A DNA stretch of 12,975 nt, taken from the NCBI GenBank assembly GCA_023257955.1, contig JALRAY010000027.1, positions 1-12,975 of the forward strand, in the 5' to 3' direction. Origin of the DNA: Amoebophilaceae bacterium. Its GTDB lineage: Bacteria > Bacteroidota > Bacteroidia > Cytophagales > Amoebophilaceae. The translations under genes were made by a program, and so were the position numbers. Shown here one piece after another: positions 1 to 6,590 of the stretch (the first letter of the stretch is position 1; every line of letters begins with the position of its first letter). The notes below the pieces were generated by a model. The model was not told the origin of the DNA. It did not search any database and saw only the letters and a list, made by a program, of their open reading frames with translations.

Positions 1-76
1 AAATCGCTTATGACAACTAAGTTTCACATCGTTAACGTAGCTTGATTTTTCGTGTTTCATAATCTGATGTGTATAT
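1..76 (-). repeat. Left arm of perfect 76-bp inverted repeat, probable mobile-element end
   Basis: Positions 1-76 are the exact reverse complement of 12900-12975; identity stops at 77 (C against T). Photolyase homology begins immediately at 77, so the repeat boundary is also a gene breakpoint. Read on the minus strand, the arm carries an ATG at 60-58 about 16 nt inside its inner edge, followed by an open frame of 20 lysine-rich codons starting MKHEKSSY that runs off the window. That would suit the 5' end of a transposase gene in an insertion sequence, but the family is not recognisable from so little. The exact length at both contig ends also fits a k-1 overlap of a k=77 assembly graph, meaning the contig ends where it enters a multi-copy element. 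Confidence 0.6.
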
Positions 77-682
77 CTGTCAGAAATTGGTTGGCGAGAG
101 TTTGCTTATCACTTGTTGTATCATTTCCCTACTCTGCCATCAGAACCGTTTAATCGCAAGTTTGAGGCATTTCCATGGCAGTTTGATGTGGATCTCTTTA
201 ATAAGTGGAAGCGGGGTATGACGGGTTATCCTATTGTGGATGCGGGTATGCGTGAACTATGGGAAAGAGGCTGGATGCATAACAGGGTGCGTATGGTGGT
301 AGCTTCTTTTCTCACTAAGCATTTACTGATTCCATGGCAAGCGGGTGCGAAATGGTTTTTAGAGACTTTGTTGGATGCTGATTTGGCGAATAATGCTGCT
401 GGCTGGCAATGGGTTGCTGGTTGTGGCGCGGATGCAGCTCCGTATTTTAGAATTTTTAATCCTGTGATGCAGGGTAAGAAGTTTGATTCTGCTGGAAGGT
501 ATATCAGAAGCTGGATACCTGAGTTACGTGCTTTGCCTGATGCCTATATACATTGTCCTTGGGAGGCGAGTAGCAGTGTGTTGGCAGCTAGTGGTGTGCA
601 ACTTGGAATAACCTACCCGAAACCTATCATAGATCATGCATGGGCGCGAAAAAGGGCATTAGCGTTATATGCTAAGCTGTGA
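77..682 (+). pseudogene. phrB: Deoxyribodipyrimidine photolyase, 5'-truncated (C-terminal FAD-binding domain)
   Basis: This is the C-terminal part of a class I DNA photolyase/cryptochrome, the flavoenzyme that splits UV-induced pyrimidine dimers with light. Homology starts at 77 with LSEIGWREF, a conserved start of the FAD-domain core. It continues through GMTGYPIVDAGMREL, GWMHNRVRMVVASFLTK, DADLANNAAGWQW and DAAPYFRIFNPVMQG, all diagnostic of the FAD-binding pocket. About 201 residues remain of a usual 430-470; the N-terminal antenna-binding alpha/beta domain is missing. The frame closes upstream at a TGA (65-67) inside the terminal repeat, so nothing upstream can complete it here. The TTG at 113 is an artefactual start. 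It is either a gene broken by the repeat element or a gene cut at a contig edge. Its stop lies 25 nt before yidD. Confidence 0.85.
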
Positions 683-707
683 TTATTATCAATTTGGGAT
701 CTATACT

Positions 708-932
708 ATGATTAGAGTCGTAAAATATCTGATGCTTGGTTTGATCAACGTGTATCAAATTTTTATAGCTCCCTATCTGATGATGCCTTGCTGTAGGTTT
801 GAGCCTAGTTGTTCGGTATATGCTAAAGAAGCGATCATTAAGTATGGTGTCTGGAAGGGAGGTTGGTTAACTATGAAACGGTTACTGCGTTGTGTACCTT
901 GCGGAAAGAGTGGTTATGACCCTGTTCCATGA
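708..932 (+). CDS. yidD: Membrane protein insertion efficiency factor YidD
   Basis: A 74-residue YidD family protein, a small peripheral inner-membrane protein that helps YidC and Sec insert membrane proteins. The amphipathic N-terminus (MIRVVKYLMLGLINVYQ) leads into the family signature CRFEPSCSVYAKEAI, then a glycine-rich turn, MKRLLRC and the C-terminal CGKSGYDPVP. These are the expected features in the expected order, and the length is normal. I chose the ATG at 708 rather than the TTG at 669, because residues from the earlier start would overlap the photolyase stop and match nothing in the family. No Shine-Dalgarno is visible, as is common in Bacteroidota. In many bacteria yidD sits by rpmH-rnpA-yidC; here it follows the photolyase remnant, so its usual operon is dispersed. 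Confidence 0.92.
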   Translation: MIRVVKYLMLGLINVYQIFIAPYLMMPCCRFEPSCSVYAKEAIIKYGVWKGGWLTMKRLLRCVPCGKSGYDPVP

Positions 933-963
933 ATCCTTGTTTAGGTTGGTTAAGCGGAGTTTT

Positions 964-995
964 ATTGTACGATTGATGAATTACCCATATCTTTG
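964..995 (+). promoter_or_regulatory. Bacteroidota-type promoter for rpsU-xer
   Basis: ATTG (964-967), a spacer of exactly 20 nt, and TATCTTTG (988-995), a full match to the Bacteroidota -7 consensus TAnnTTTG. Transcription would start near 1002 and give a leader of about 105 nt for rpsU. That leader contains an AT-only hairpin (7-bp arms 1053-1059 and 1063-1069, 3-nt loop, then four Ts). It is too weak to call a terminator but may be an attenuator-like or translation-control element. Confidence 0.55.
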
Positions 996-1106
996 TCCGT
1001 AACCGAGATAGTGGTGTTGTATGTGCACCCTCTCTAGGTCATTACATATTGCATTATTTAGAAAATAATTTTTACTATATCCTCACATACAAAATCTATT
1101 AGTTAT

Positions 1107-1301
1107 ATGATTGTTATTGAAGTAAAGGAATATGAACCTGTAGAAAGAGCTATCAAACGGTTTAAGAAAAAGGTAGATCAAGTCAAAATCCTGAAAGAAA
1201 TTAAAAATAGAAGATACTACATTAAACCTTCTATCAGGCGCAAGGAAGCAAAACTAAAAGCACGTTATACACAACGTATCAGGCTGCAGGAGGCTATGTA
1301 A
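1107..1301 (+). CDS. rpsU: 30S ribosomal protein S21
   Basis: A 64-residue ribosomal protein bS21, the late-assembling small-subunit protein near the mRNA exit and anti-Shine-Dalgarno region. It is strongly basic. The family pattern is visible: MIVIEVKEYEPVERAIKRFKKKV at the start, then ILKEIKNRRYYIKPSIRRKEAKLKA in the middle. The length is normal for the Bacteroidota type. It is followed 56 nt later by a Xer-type recombinase on the same strand, a gene order common in Bacteroidota, where the cluster usually continues into hpf and tuf. Those are absent here because the next gene is the convergent surA. Expression is probably from the promoter at 964-995. Confidence 0.93.
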   Translation: MIVIEVKEYEPVERAIKRFKKKVDQVKILKEIKNRRYYIKPSIRRKEAKLKARYTQRIRLQEAM

Positions 1302-1357
1302 ATCTCTTGTAGCGTACTCATTTCTTCTTTGAGTGCCGCATCGTTATCCACTTGCAT

Positions 1358-2230
1358 ATGCTAGACGCTTTTATTGCTTACCTCACTTACGAAAGATGTC
1401 TTAGCAAACATACTATCTTGGGTTATCATACGGATTTGTTGCAACTAAGTGCGTATTTAACTCGTGAATTCCAGGTTCCTCCAGAACAAGCGACCTATAA
1501 GATGTTACGGACTTGGGTGATGCACCTCTCTAAGGAAGGGCTGGCGCATACGTCTATTAATAGGAAGATAGCTGCTGTAAAGCGTTTCCATGCTTTCTTA
1601 TGTAACCAGAAGATTATCCCTACCAGTGAAGCGGAACGTATTAAGGGTCTGAAGGTCAAAAAAAATCTCCCCAAGTTTGTACAAGAAAAAGCGTTATTGC
1701 GCTTATTAGATAGTCATCCTTTTCCTGATACATTTGAAGGGTGGCGAGCTAGGTTAGTGCTGGAATTGTTATATAGCACAGGCATTCGGTTGCAGGAGTT
1801 GCTGCAATTGGAAGATAAGGATATTAACTTTTATGATCGTACGATCCGTGTGCTAGGGAAAAGAAATAAGGAGCGGGTGATCCCCATACCCAAGCATACG
1901 ATCACGATGATAGAAAAATACCGTACACATCGGCAACACATTACTCACACGCCTTGCCGGCTCTTCATTATCCCTCCTAACAAACCGTGTTATCCTTTTC
2001 TGATACAAAAAATAGTCAAGCAGTATATAGGTCACTGCACCCAAGTGGGTAAATGTAGTCCGCATATGCTTAGACATACCTTCGCTACACATTTATTGAA
2101 TAATGGGGCTGATTTGCAAGCTATTAAAGAGCTATTAGGGCATACTAGTTTAGCTGCTACGCAGGTGTATACCCACAATTCTATGGAGAAGATCAAGCAG
2201 GTCTTTGTGCAAGCGCATCCTAGGGCTTAG
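1358..2230 (+). CDS. xerC: Tyrosine recombinase, XerC/XerD type
   Basis: A 290-residue tyrosine site-specific recombinase of Xer size. The N-terminal SAM-like core-binding domain (about 1-85) includes FIAYLTYERCLSKHT and SINRKIAAVKRFHAFL. The catalytic domain (about 105-290) keeps the complete active set: R144 (STGIRLQEL), K168 (LGKRNKERVIPI), H236 and R239 (HMLRHTFATHLL), H262 (ELLGHTSL) and nucleophile Y271 (TQVYTH). Spacing matches Xer proteins, which resolve chromosome dimers at dif, normally as a XerC-XerD heterotetramer with FtsK. I used the ATG at 1358; a TTG two codons earlier is possible. The location next to rpsU is the standard place of the Bacteroidota chromosomal Xer gene, which argues against a phage or transposon integrase. 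XerC versus XerD cannot be settled by eye, so the symbol is provisional. Confidence 0.88.
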   Translation: MLDAFIAYLTYERCLSKHTILGYHTDLLQLSAYLTREFQVPPEQATYKMLRTWVMHLSKEGLAHTSINRKIAAVKRFHAFLCNQKIIPTSEAERIKGLKVKKNLPKFVQEKALLRLLDSHPFPDTFEGWRARLVLELLYSTGIRLQELLQLEDKDINFYDRTIRVLGKRNKERVIPIPKHTITMIEKYRTHRQHITHTPCRLFIIPPNKPCYPFLIQKIVKQYIGHCTQVGKCSPHMLRHTFATHLLNNGADLQAIKELLGHTSLAATQVYTHNSMEKIKQVFVQAHPRA

Positions 2231-2296
2231 CCAAGCAAGCAAGAACTGGGGAAGGTGGAAATGTTGAGAGATTGTTTTGCAACGGTGGGAAGAGGC

Positions 2297-3658
2297 TTAG
2301 CGATTGCTATACTTTTCTTCTAGCGTTTTGCTCAATTCGTATGTGGGATCAAATTTGATGATAACCTTTTTAATACTTTCCGCTAACCATTCCTCTAACG
2401 CTTCTTGTTTCTTCTTCACTAATGCGAGTTGTAAAAAGTAATCATAGTTATGTTCCAAGTTGGCACGGTGGGATGGAATTAATTCTTTGATATAGATAAT
2501 GGCAATGGCTTGTTTTCCGGTTTCGGTAGTGTATATAGCAGGAGGTGATATGGTGCCTGATGTCATCTTTTTGATGATGGGCATCATGCTAACCTCTAAG
2601 TTCTCTAGCGCAGTGCTACGGCCTTCATGGTCTGTAAATAAGCCATTTTGCTGTTTGATCGCTTTCTCATCCATAGAATATAGGTCTACTGCTTTATAAA
2701 AGGTTGTCTTTTTATGGATAATGTCTTGATGTATCTGGTGCATTTCCTGCATTAATTCCTCTAGTGTTTGTTGGTGTGGGTGATGTGGCCTGAATATATG
2801 TCTGGTGTTGTATTGCTTTTTGGTCTTTTTGATGAGCTGAATCAGATAAAATCCCGCTTCTGTTTCTACCACTTGAGAGACTTCCCCAGGAGATAGGCTA
2901 AGTGCTGTTTTTTCATATACCGGATCTAATTCTCCCCGTTTATAGCAACCTATTTCTCCACCATTTGCTGCCGTAACTGTATCGTCAGATAAGGTTTTCG
3001 CGACATCCGAAAATGCTTTGCCATGCGCTACTATCTCTACCCTTGCCGCTTCTAAGGCTTGTTTCCATTTGTCTACCGTAGTTGGATATTGGATTAACCG
3101 ATAGGCTTCTACGGTTGTTGGCCATGTAGGAATTTCTGAGGAGGGTAATTGTTCATAGAAGTGTTTTACTTCCTGTGGCACGAGGGTTACAGCTTCTAGG
3201 ATAGTATGCCGCATGCGATCTATCGTGAGTTGTTCATTAATATTCGTGCGTAAATCCTTTTTTATTGCTTCTATAGATTTCCCAAAATGCTGTTCTAGCC
3301 TTGCTACCCCCCCGCTCTGATGGATGATGGTTTCGAGTCTAGCTTGCAGGTTTTTTTCTATCTCTTCTTTTTTGATATGGATCCCTTTTTTAAGGGCCAT
3401 AGCTAGCAATATTTTATTGGCGATGAGATTTTCTAGTATCTGCTGTTTGGTAGGCACTTCTTTGAGTTTTTTACCTTGTGCTTGATAGAAGGTGTACTCA
3501 CTTTCTACATCGGTATAGAAGATCAATTGATCATCTACACTCACAATTACTTTGTCTATGAGTTGCTCTTTGGTAGCGGAAAAACTAGGTGTTGTATACG
3601 CTGCAATGCTCAAAAGCATCATCCAGCATACATTAATTTTCATTTTCATCATCATCAT
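2297..3658 (-). CDS. surA: SurA-type periplasmic chaperone/peptidyl-prolyl isomerase
   Basis: A 453-residue SurA-like protein that escorts outer-membrane proteins across the periplasm and may isomerise prolyl bonds. It has a signal peptide (hydrophobic stretch about 9-23, likely cut near SFSA). A SurA N-domain follows (about 32-165, VIVSVDDQLIFYTDVESEY and ILENLIANKILLAMALKKG). A parvulin domain spans about 184-278 and contains FSDVAKTLSDDT, NGGEIGCYKRGELDPVYEKTA and LSPGEVSQVVETEAGFYLIQL. A second, more divergent parvulin-like region begins at YNTRHIF (about 283). The start lies in a run of ATGs (MMMMKMK), so 3658, 3649 and 3643 are all possible. It overlaps the upstream PPIase gene by 26 nt in a different frame, suggesting coupled translation. 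It is last in the minus-strand ompH-PPIase-surA cluster. Confidence 0.88.
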   Translation of the reverse strand: MMMMKMKINVCWMMLLSIAAYTTPSFSATKEQLIDKVIVSVDDQLIFYTDVESEYTFYQAQGKKLKEVPTKQQILENLIANKILLAMALKKGIHIKKEEIEKNLQARLETIIHQSGGVARLEQHFGKSIEAIKKDLRTNINEQLTIDRMRHTILEAVTLVPQEVKHFYEQLPSSEIPTWPTTVEAYRLIQYPTTVDKWKQALEAARVEIVAHGKAFSDVAKTLSDDTVTAANGGEIGCYKRGELDPVYEKTALSLSPGEVSQVVETEAGFYLIQLIKKTKKQYNTRHIFRPHHPHQQTLEELMQEMHQIHQDIIHKKTTFYKAVDLYSMDEKAIKQQNGLFTDHEGRSTALENLEVSMMPIIKKMTSGTISPPAIYTTETGKQAIAIIYIKELIPSHRANLEHNYDYFLQLALVKKKQEALEEWLAESIKKVIIKFDPTYELSKTLEEKYSNR

Positions 3659-4556
3659 ATATCGTATAATCTTTATTGGGTGTTGCCTGCGCTACAATAT
3701 TTTCTCTTACTGTATTAGCGAGCGTTATTTTGCGATTGTGTAAAATAATTTTATGTATTTGCTCTCTGACTAGTTCTAAAGGTGCTATTTCATTGACAGC
3801 TTTGTAGTCTTCTATTTGCAGATAATAATAGGTCGCGTAGTCTTGTATTTCCTTCAGATACGGCTTTTTTAAGGATTGGATTTTTTCAAGGGCGTAATGG
3901 AACGGTTTCTTGGCATTGGTTTGAGCAACCAGATCATTCCATTTAAACCAGTTGATATTATCTAACAGATAAAAGGTGGCGTTTTGAGCACAATACTCTT
4001 GTAATTCTGTAAGCGCTGCTCCATCTCCCTGTTTCAATAGTTGCTTTACTTTTCCTATTTGTGGAGCGCGTTTAGGTATAATCACTAAGCTTCCCCTAAA
4101 GATACTTTCTTTAAGTTTAAAGTTTTCTGCATGCGCTTGATAATAGGTCTCTACCTCTTCCTCACTAATTTCTAGATTCAGTTGTTGCTCAATCAGGTGC
4201 TGCAGGTATGTATGCCCTAAGAGGGCTGTTTCAAAGTCAGCGACTTGCTTTGCGATTCTTTTGCGTTGCTCACCTACTACGTATTGCTGTGCTTTACGAT
4301 GTAATAACTTGTCAGCGACCCACTGCTTAATGTATTGTTGCCGCCATTTCTGATGATGGTTTGCTATAACGTCTGTGCTGCTATCATCTATACTACCTGG
4401 TATATCTTCCGCATATAGATATTCGTTATCTACACGTGCAAGTACTTTTTTGTGTGTAGTAGGCAGTTCTTTGGGGTGATAAAATACGCGAAAACCTATG
4501 ATAGCTAATGTAATACTAGCAACTATAAGGAAGCTGATGTAAATTGTTTTACGCAT
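3633..4556 (-). CDS. Membrane-anchored peptidyl-prolyl isomerase-like protein
   Basis: A 307-residue envelope protein of the Bacteroidota PPIase/SurA-N-like type. One N-terminal hydrophobic helix (about residues 4-25, IYISFLIVASITLAIIGF) with MRK in front suggests a membrane anchor or an uncleaved signal. It is followed by VLARVDNEYLYAEDIPGSI, the usual opening of SurA-N domains, and a helical region with VADKLLHRKAQQY. The middle (about 160-240) sits where a parvulin domain would be but has no clear parvulin active-site motif, so it may be chaperone-only. I start at the ATG at 4556 because the 19 residues before it in frame are not signal-like. The C-terminus is acidic (DDDDENEN) and its codons form the overlap with surA. 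It lies 94 nt downstream of ompH, so it is probably co-transcribed and works on outer-membrane protein biogenesis. Confidence 0.78.
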   Translation of the reverse strand: MRKTIYISFLIVASITLAIIGFRVFYHPKELPTTHKKVLARVDNEYLYAEDIPGSIDDSSTDVIANHHQKWRQQYIKQWVADKLLHRKAQQYVVGEQRKRIAKQVADFETALLGHTYLQHLIEQQLNLEISEEEVETYYQAHAENFKLKESIFRGSLVIIPKRAPQIGKVKQLLKQGDGAALTELQEYCAQNATFYLLDNINWFKWNDLVAQTNAKKPFHYALEKIQSLKKPYLKEIQDYATYYYLQIEDYKAVNEIAPLELVREQIHKIILHNRKITLANTVRENIVAQATPNKDYTIYDDDENEN

Positions 4557-4650
4557 ATCAGAATTGAGCACATGTAATAAAAAAGTGCCATCCATAATTA
4601 CTATGAATGACACTCCCCTTTAATGAATCATAAACATTGATTTACTGCAC

Positions 4651-5271
4651 TTATTTTTTGTCTTTGTTATCTGCAGCTTTCGGTTTGTTGTCTTTGTTGT
4701 TAGCTGTTGCAGCAGGTTTTTTTGCAGCTGTGGGATCTATACCTAGTTTTTTGAGAACGATGTTAGTGATGTCTAACTCAGCTTTGCCGTATACAACCAT
4801 TAATCCTAAATCGTCATCATTGCTGAACCCATAGTTTAATACAACATCATACCCTTTTTCTTTAGCAACTGCTTGTATTTTTTGTTTTACTTTCTCAGTT
4901 ATAGGGCTCCTGAGCTCTGCTGCTTTGTTTGCTATTAGGTTTTGACATTCTTGTTGGAAATTTTGGAAGTCTGTGTAAAGTCGTGCAACATTCGCTTCCT
5001 TTTTCTTTTTTGCTTCTTCTGACATTGTGGCACCGTTCTTATTTAAAGCCTCCATTTCTTCTTGGAATACCGCGGCTTTACTTTGTAATTGATTGCTAAG
5101 TCTGTTTTGAAAAGCTTTTATCTCTTCTTCAGCTTGCTTGATTTCTGGTAACCTGTCTATAATGTAGTTAAACTTCACGTAAGCAATTTTAAATGGCACT
5201 TCTGCGCGAACGGTATACACTGCAGCGGAACAAAGGATAGTTAGTAATAGTAATTTTATAGTTTTCATCAT
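4651..5271 (-). CDS. ompH: OmpH/Skp-family periplasmic chaperone
   Basis: A 206-residue protein of the Skp (OmpH) family, trimeric periplasmic chaperones that hold unfolded outer-membrane proteins. The signal peptide is MMKTIKLLLLTILCSAAVYTV, with cleavage likely after VRA (residue 23). The mature start FKIAYVKFNYIIDRLPEIKQAEEEI is the typical Skp beginning. A long charged coiled-coil region follows (about 45-150), and then the returning strand YDVVLNYGFSN and ADLDIT-like AELDITNIVLKKLG. The last 25 residues are a low-complexity Lys/Ala/Asn/Asp tail, common in Bacteroidota OmpH proteins. The second Met is an equally good start. It heads the minus-strand cluster with the PPIase and surA, diverging from the lipoprotein gene at 5491. 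Confidence 0.88.
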   Translation of the reverse strand: MMKTIKLLLLTILCSAAVYTVRAEVPFKIAYVKFNYIIDRLPEIKQAEEEIKAFQNRLSNQLQSKAAVFQEEMEALNKNGATMSEEAKKKKEANVARLYTDFQNFQQECQNLIANKAAELRSPITEKVKQKIQAVAKEKGYDVVLNYGFSNDDDLGLMVVYGKAELDITNIVLKKLGIDPTAAKKPAATANNKDNKPKAADNKDKK

Positions 5272-5309
5272 AGTTTTTCTAATAGTTAAATAAGTTAAGG
5301 TTAAACTGA

Positions 5310-5324
5310 TTAATTTTAAATTAA
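5310..5324. promoter_or_regulatory. AT-rich perfect palindrome in ompH/lipoprotein intergenic region
   Basis: Seven-base arms TTAATTT and AAATTAA around a single T lie 39 bp upstream of the ompH start, in the 219-bp divergent intergenic region. It could be a protein-binding operator or chance in AT-rich DNA. No clear TAnnTTTG promoter is visible for ompH. A near-match TAAGTTTT lies at 5444-5451, ahead of the lipoprotein gene, without a matching -33 box. Confidence 0.25.
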
Positions 5325-5490
5325 GCTTGCGAATGAGCTCCTACATAGTATATCGGCAAAAAAGTATAATGCCTATAGCATTTCCCCACATGCAAAATAT
5401 TACATGGAGGCGAATATACGATATGTTAAGTTATTTCTAAAAATAAGTTTTAAAGAAAGTAGCACCATGGCTTAAGAACCTTTTTTATAT

Positions 5491-6537
5491 ATGACTCATC
5501 ACCCAATTACTCACATTACAAAAAGCATCGCAGCTGTACTATTCCTATGCGGCCTAATCACCAGCTGCGGAGGCATAACAGAAGAAACAACCGAAGCACA
5601 TGCGGCAGGCACACCTATGGAAGTTTCCTATGGATATTTATCAGGTACTCAAAGAACCATAAGGGTGGATGATATAGCCAGCATCAGTGTAGCAACATTG
5701 CTTGAGAACATCAAAGCGCAAGACGGTATCGTGGATAGTTATTGCAGCCTCGTGGTTGGGGAATGTACCTATGATGAAGATGATGGCAGGCGCTTGAAAG
5801 ACGTGTTAGATGTGGCAACCATCGATGAAGCGCAACTGAGTATTATCGTAATGTCGAATGCGGAAAAAGCACAAAGGATGTTAGGGGATGACTATGTAGG
5901 CTTAGAAGCCTGGCAGAAGTTCGGTATATCCGAGGAAGAAATAGCAGCTGTTGAATTACCAACGCTTCCTGATGCCATGCTAGCAGAAATTAAACGCCTG
6001 CAAGATCTAGGCCAACAGCCACTCTTAGTACTTGATCTCGGCTATAGCATAGCAGATATAGAAAGACTATGTCAAGCTCAAGACATCAATCTCTTTAGCT
6101 ATCATGCTGACGTGTTACGCTCAGAAGCATGTTATCAAAACAGAGAGACTGATAGCCCGACGTGCCTGCTTTTACCGGGTTCAGATCATGGCGTATTACC
6201 TGGTAGTAGGAATAAGTGTGTTGCAGATCAAGTACAATACATGGAGGAAACTTATCCCCTTTATGAAGTAGGTGGCGTGCGAGAGCTAGTCACTATAGTC
6301 ATGTTGAAGTATATCCAAGATGGGACAGTGTTGTTTTCTAACCACCCTTGTACACTTAGCAACTGCAAGGAGTATTTTGAGGCAGGTCATTGGAAAGGTT
6401 ATCCAATACGTTTAGGGGGAAATAAAAAAGAGGCCTCCGGCAGTCTTGTTGGTCTTGTCGTCGTTATTAGATTTTTTGACTACCCCTATACTGAAGTTGG
6501 CTGTTTTGCGGTATGGCGTGGCTTTCGACAAGGATAG
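5491..6537 (+). CDS. Lipoprotein with a ubiquitin-like segment (tandem copy 1, intact)
   Basis: A 348-residue protein of no family I recognise. The signal peptide ends in a lipobox, GLITSC with the lipidated Cys at 26, so it is a lipoprotein. An acidic stretch after the Cys (GGITEETTEAH) may act as a Bacteroidota surface-export signal. Residues 43-121 resemble ubiquitin in motif order: MEVSYGYLSGTQRTIRV like the first hairpin, ENIKAQDGI like the end of the ubiquitin helix, then LVVG, DDGRRLKDV and AQLSIIV like ubiquitin's LIFAG, EDGRTLSD and STLHLVL. No di-glycine follows, so conjugation is not expected. A linker (about 122-200) and a Cys-containing C-terminal region (about 200-348, VLPGSRNKC, VRELVTIVMLKYI) follow. 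Copy 2 downstream shares both regions, but the C-terminal third is much more diverged. Function unknown; a role at the host interface is inference. Confidence 0.85.
   Translation: MTHHPITHITKSIAAVLFLCGLITSCGGITEETTEAHAAGTPMEVSYGYLSGTQRTIRVDDIASISVATLLENIKAQDGIVDSYCSLVVGECTYDEDDGRRLKDVLDVATIDEAQLSIIVMSNAEKAQRMLGDDYVGLEAWQKFGISEEEIAAVELPTLPDAMLAEIKRLQDLGQQPLLVLDLGYSIADIERLCQAQDINLFSYHADVLRSEACYQNRETDSPTCLLLPGSDHGVLPGSRNKCVADQVQYMEETYPLYEVGGVRELVTIVMLKYIQDGTVLFSNHPCTLSNCKEYFEAGHWKGYPIRLGGNKKEASGSLVGLVVVIRFFDYPYTEVGCFAVWRGFRQG
5674..5796 (+). repeat. 123-bp perfect direct repeat, unit 1
   Basis: This stretch is base-for-base identical to 6781-6903 and lies within the ubiquitin-like segment of both lipoprotein copies. 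A second perfect block pairs 5923-5973 with 7030-7080 (51 bp). Outside these blocks the copies differ by scattered substitutions in the 5' half and strongly in the 3' half, which suggests recent duplication plus uneven divergence or gene conversion. Confidence 0.95.
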
Positions 6538-6590
6538 GTTTTCAGTTAGTCAAAATAAAATATTATCATACAATCATTCTTAATAACCAT

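Noticed and set aside
669..707. Earlier TTG start for yidD, adding 13 residues
   Set aside because: The added residues overlap the photolyase stop and do not resemble YidD; the ATG at 708 gives the usual start and length.
1053..1073. Rho-independent terminator before rpsU
   Set aside because: The 7-bp stem is entirely A/T with only four Ts after it, and it lies between the predicted promoter and rpsU.
1358..2230. Phage or transposon integrase
   Set aside because: Size, complete Xer catalytic set and position beside rpsU fit the housekeeping recombinase, and no phage genes or attachment repeats are nearby.
3476..3743. Plus-strand ORFs opposite surA and the PPIase gene
   Set aside because: They are antisense shadows of well-supported genes, and their translations resemble no known family.
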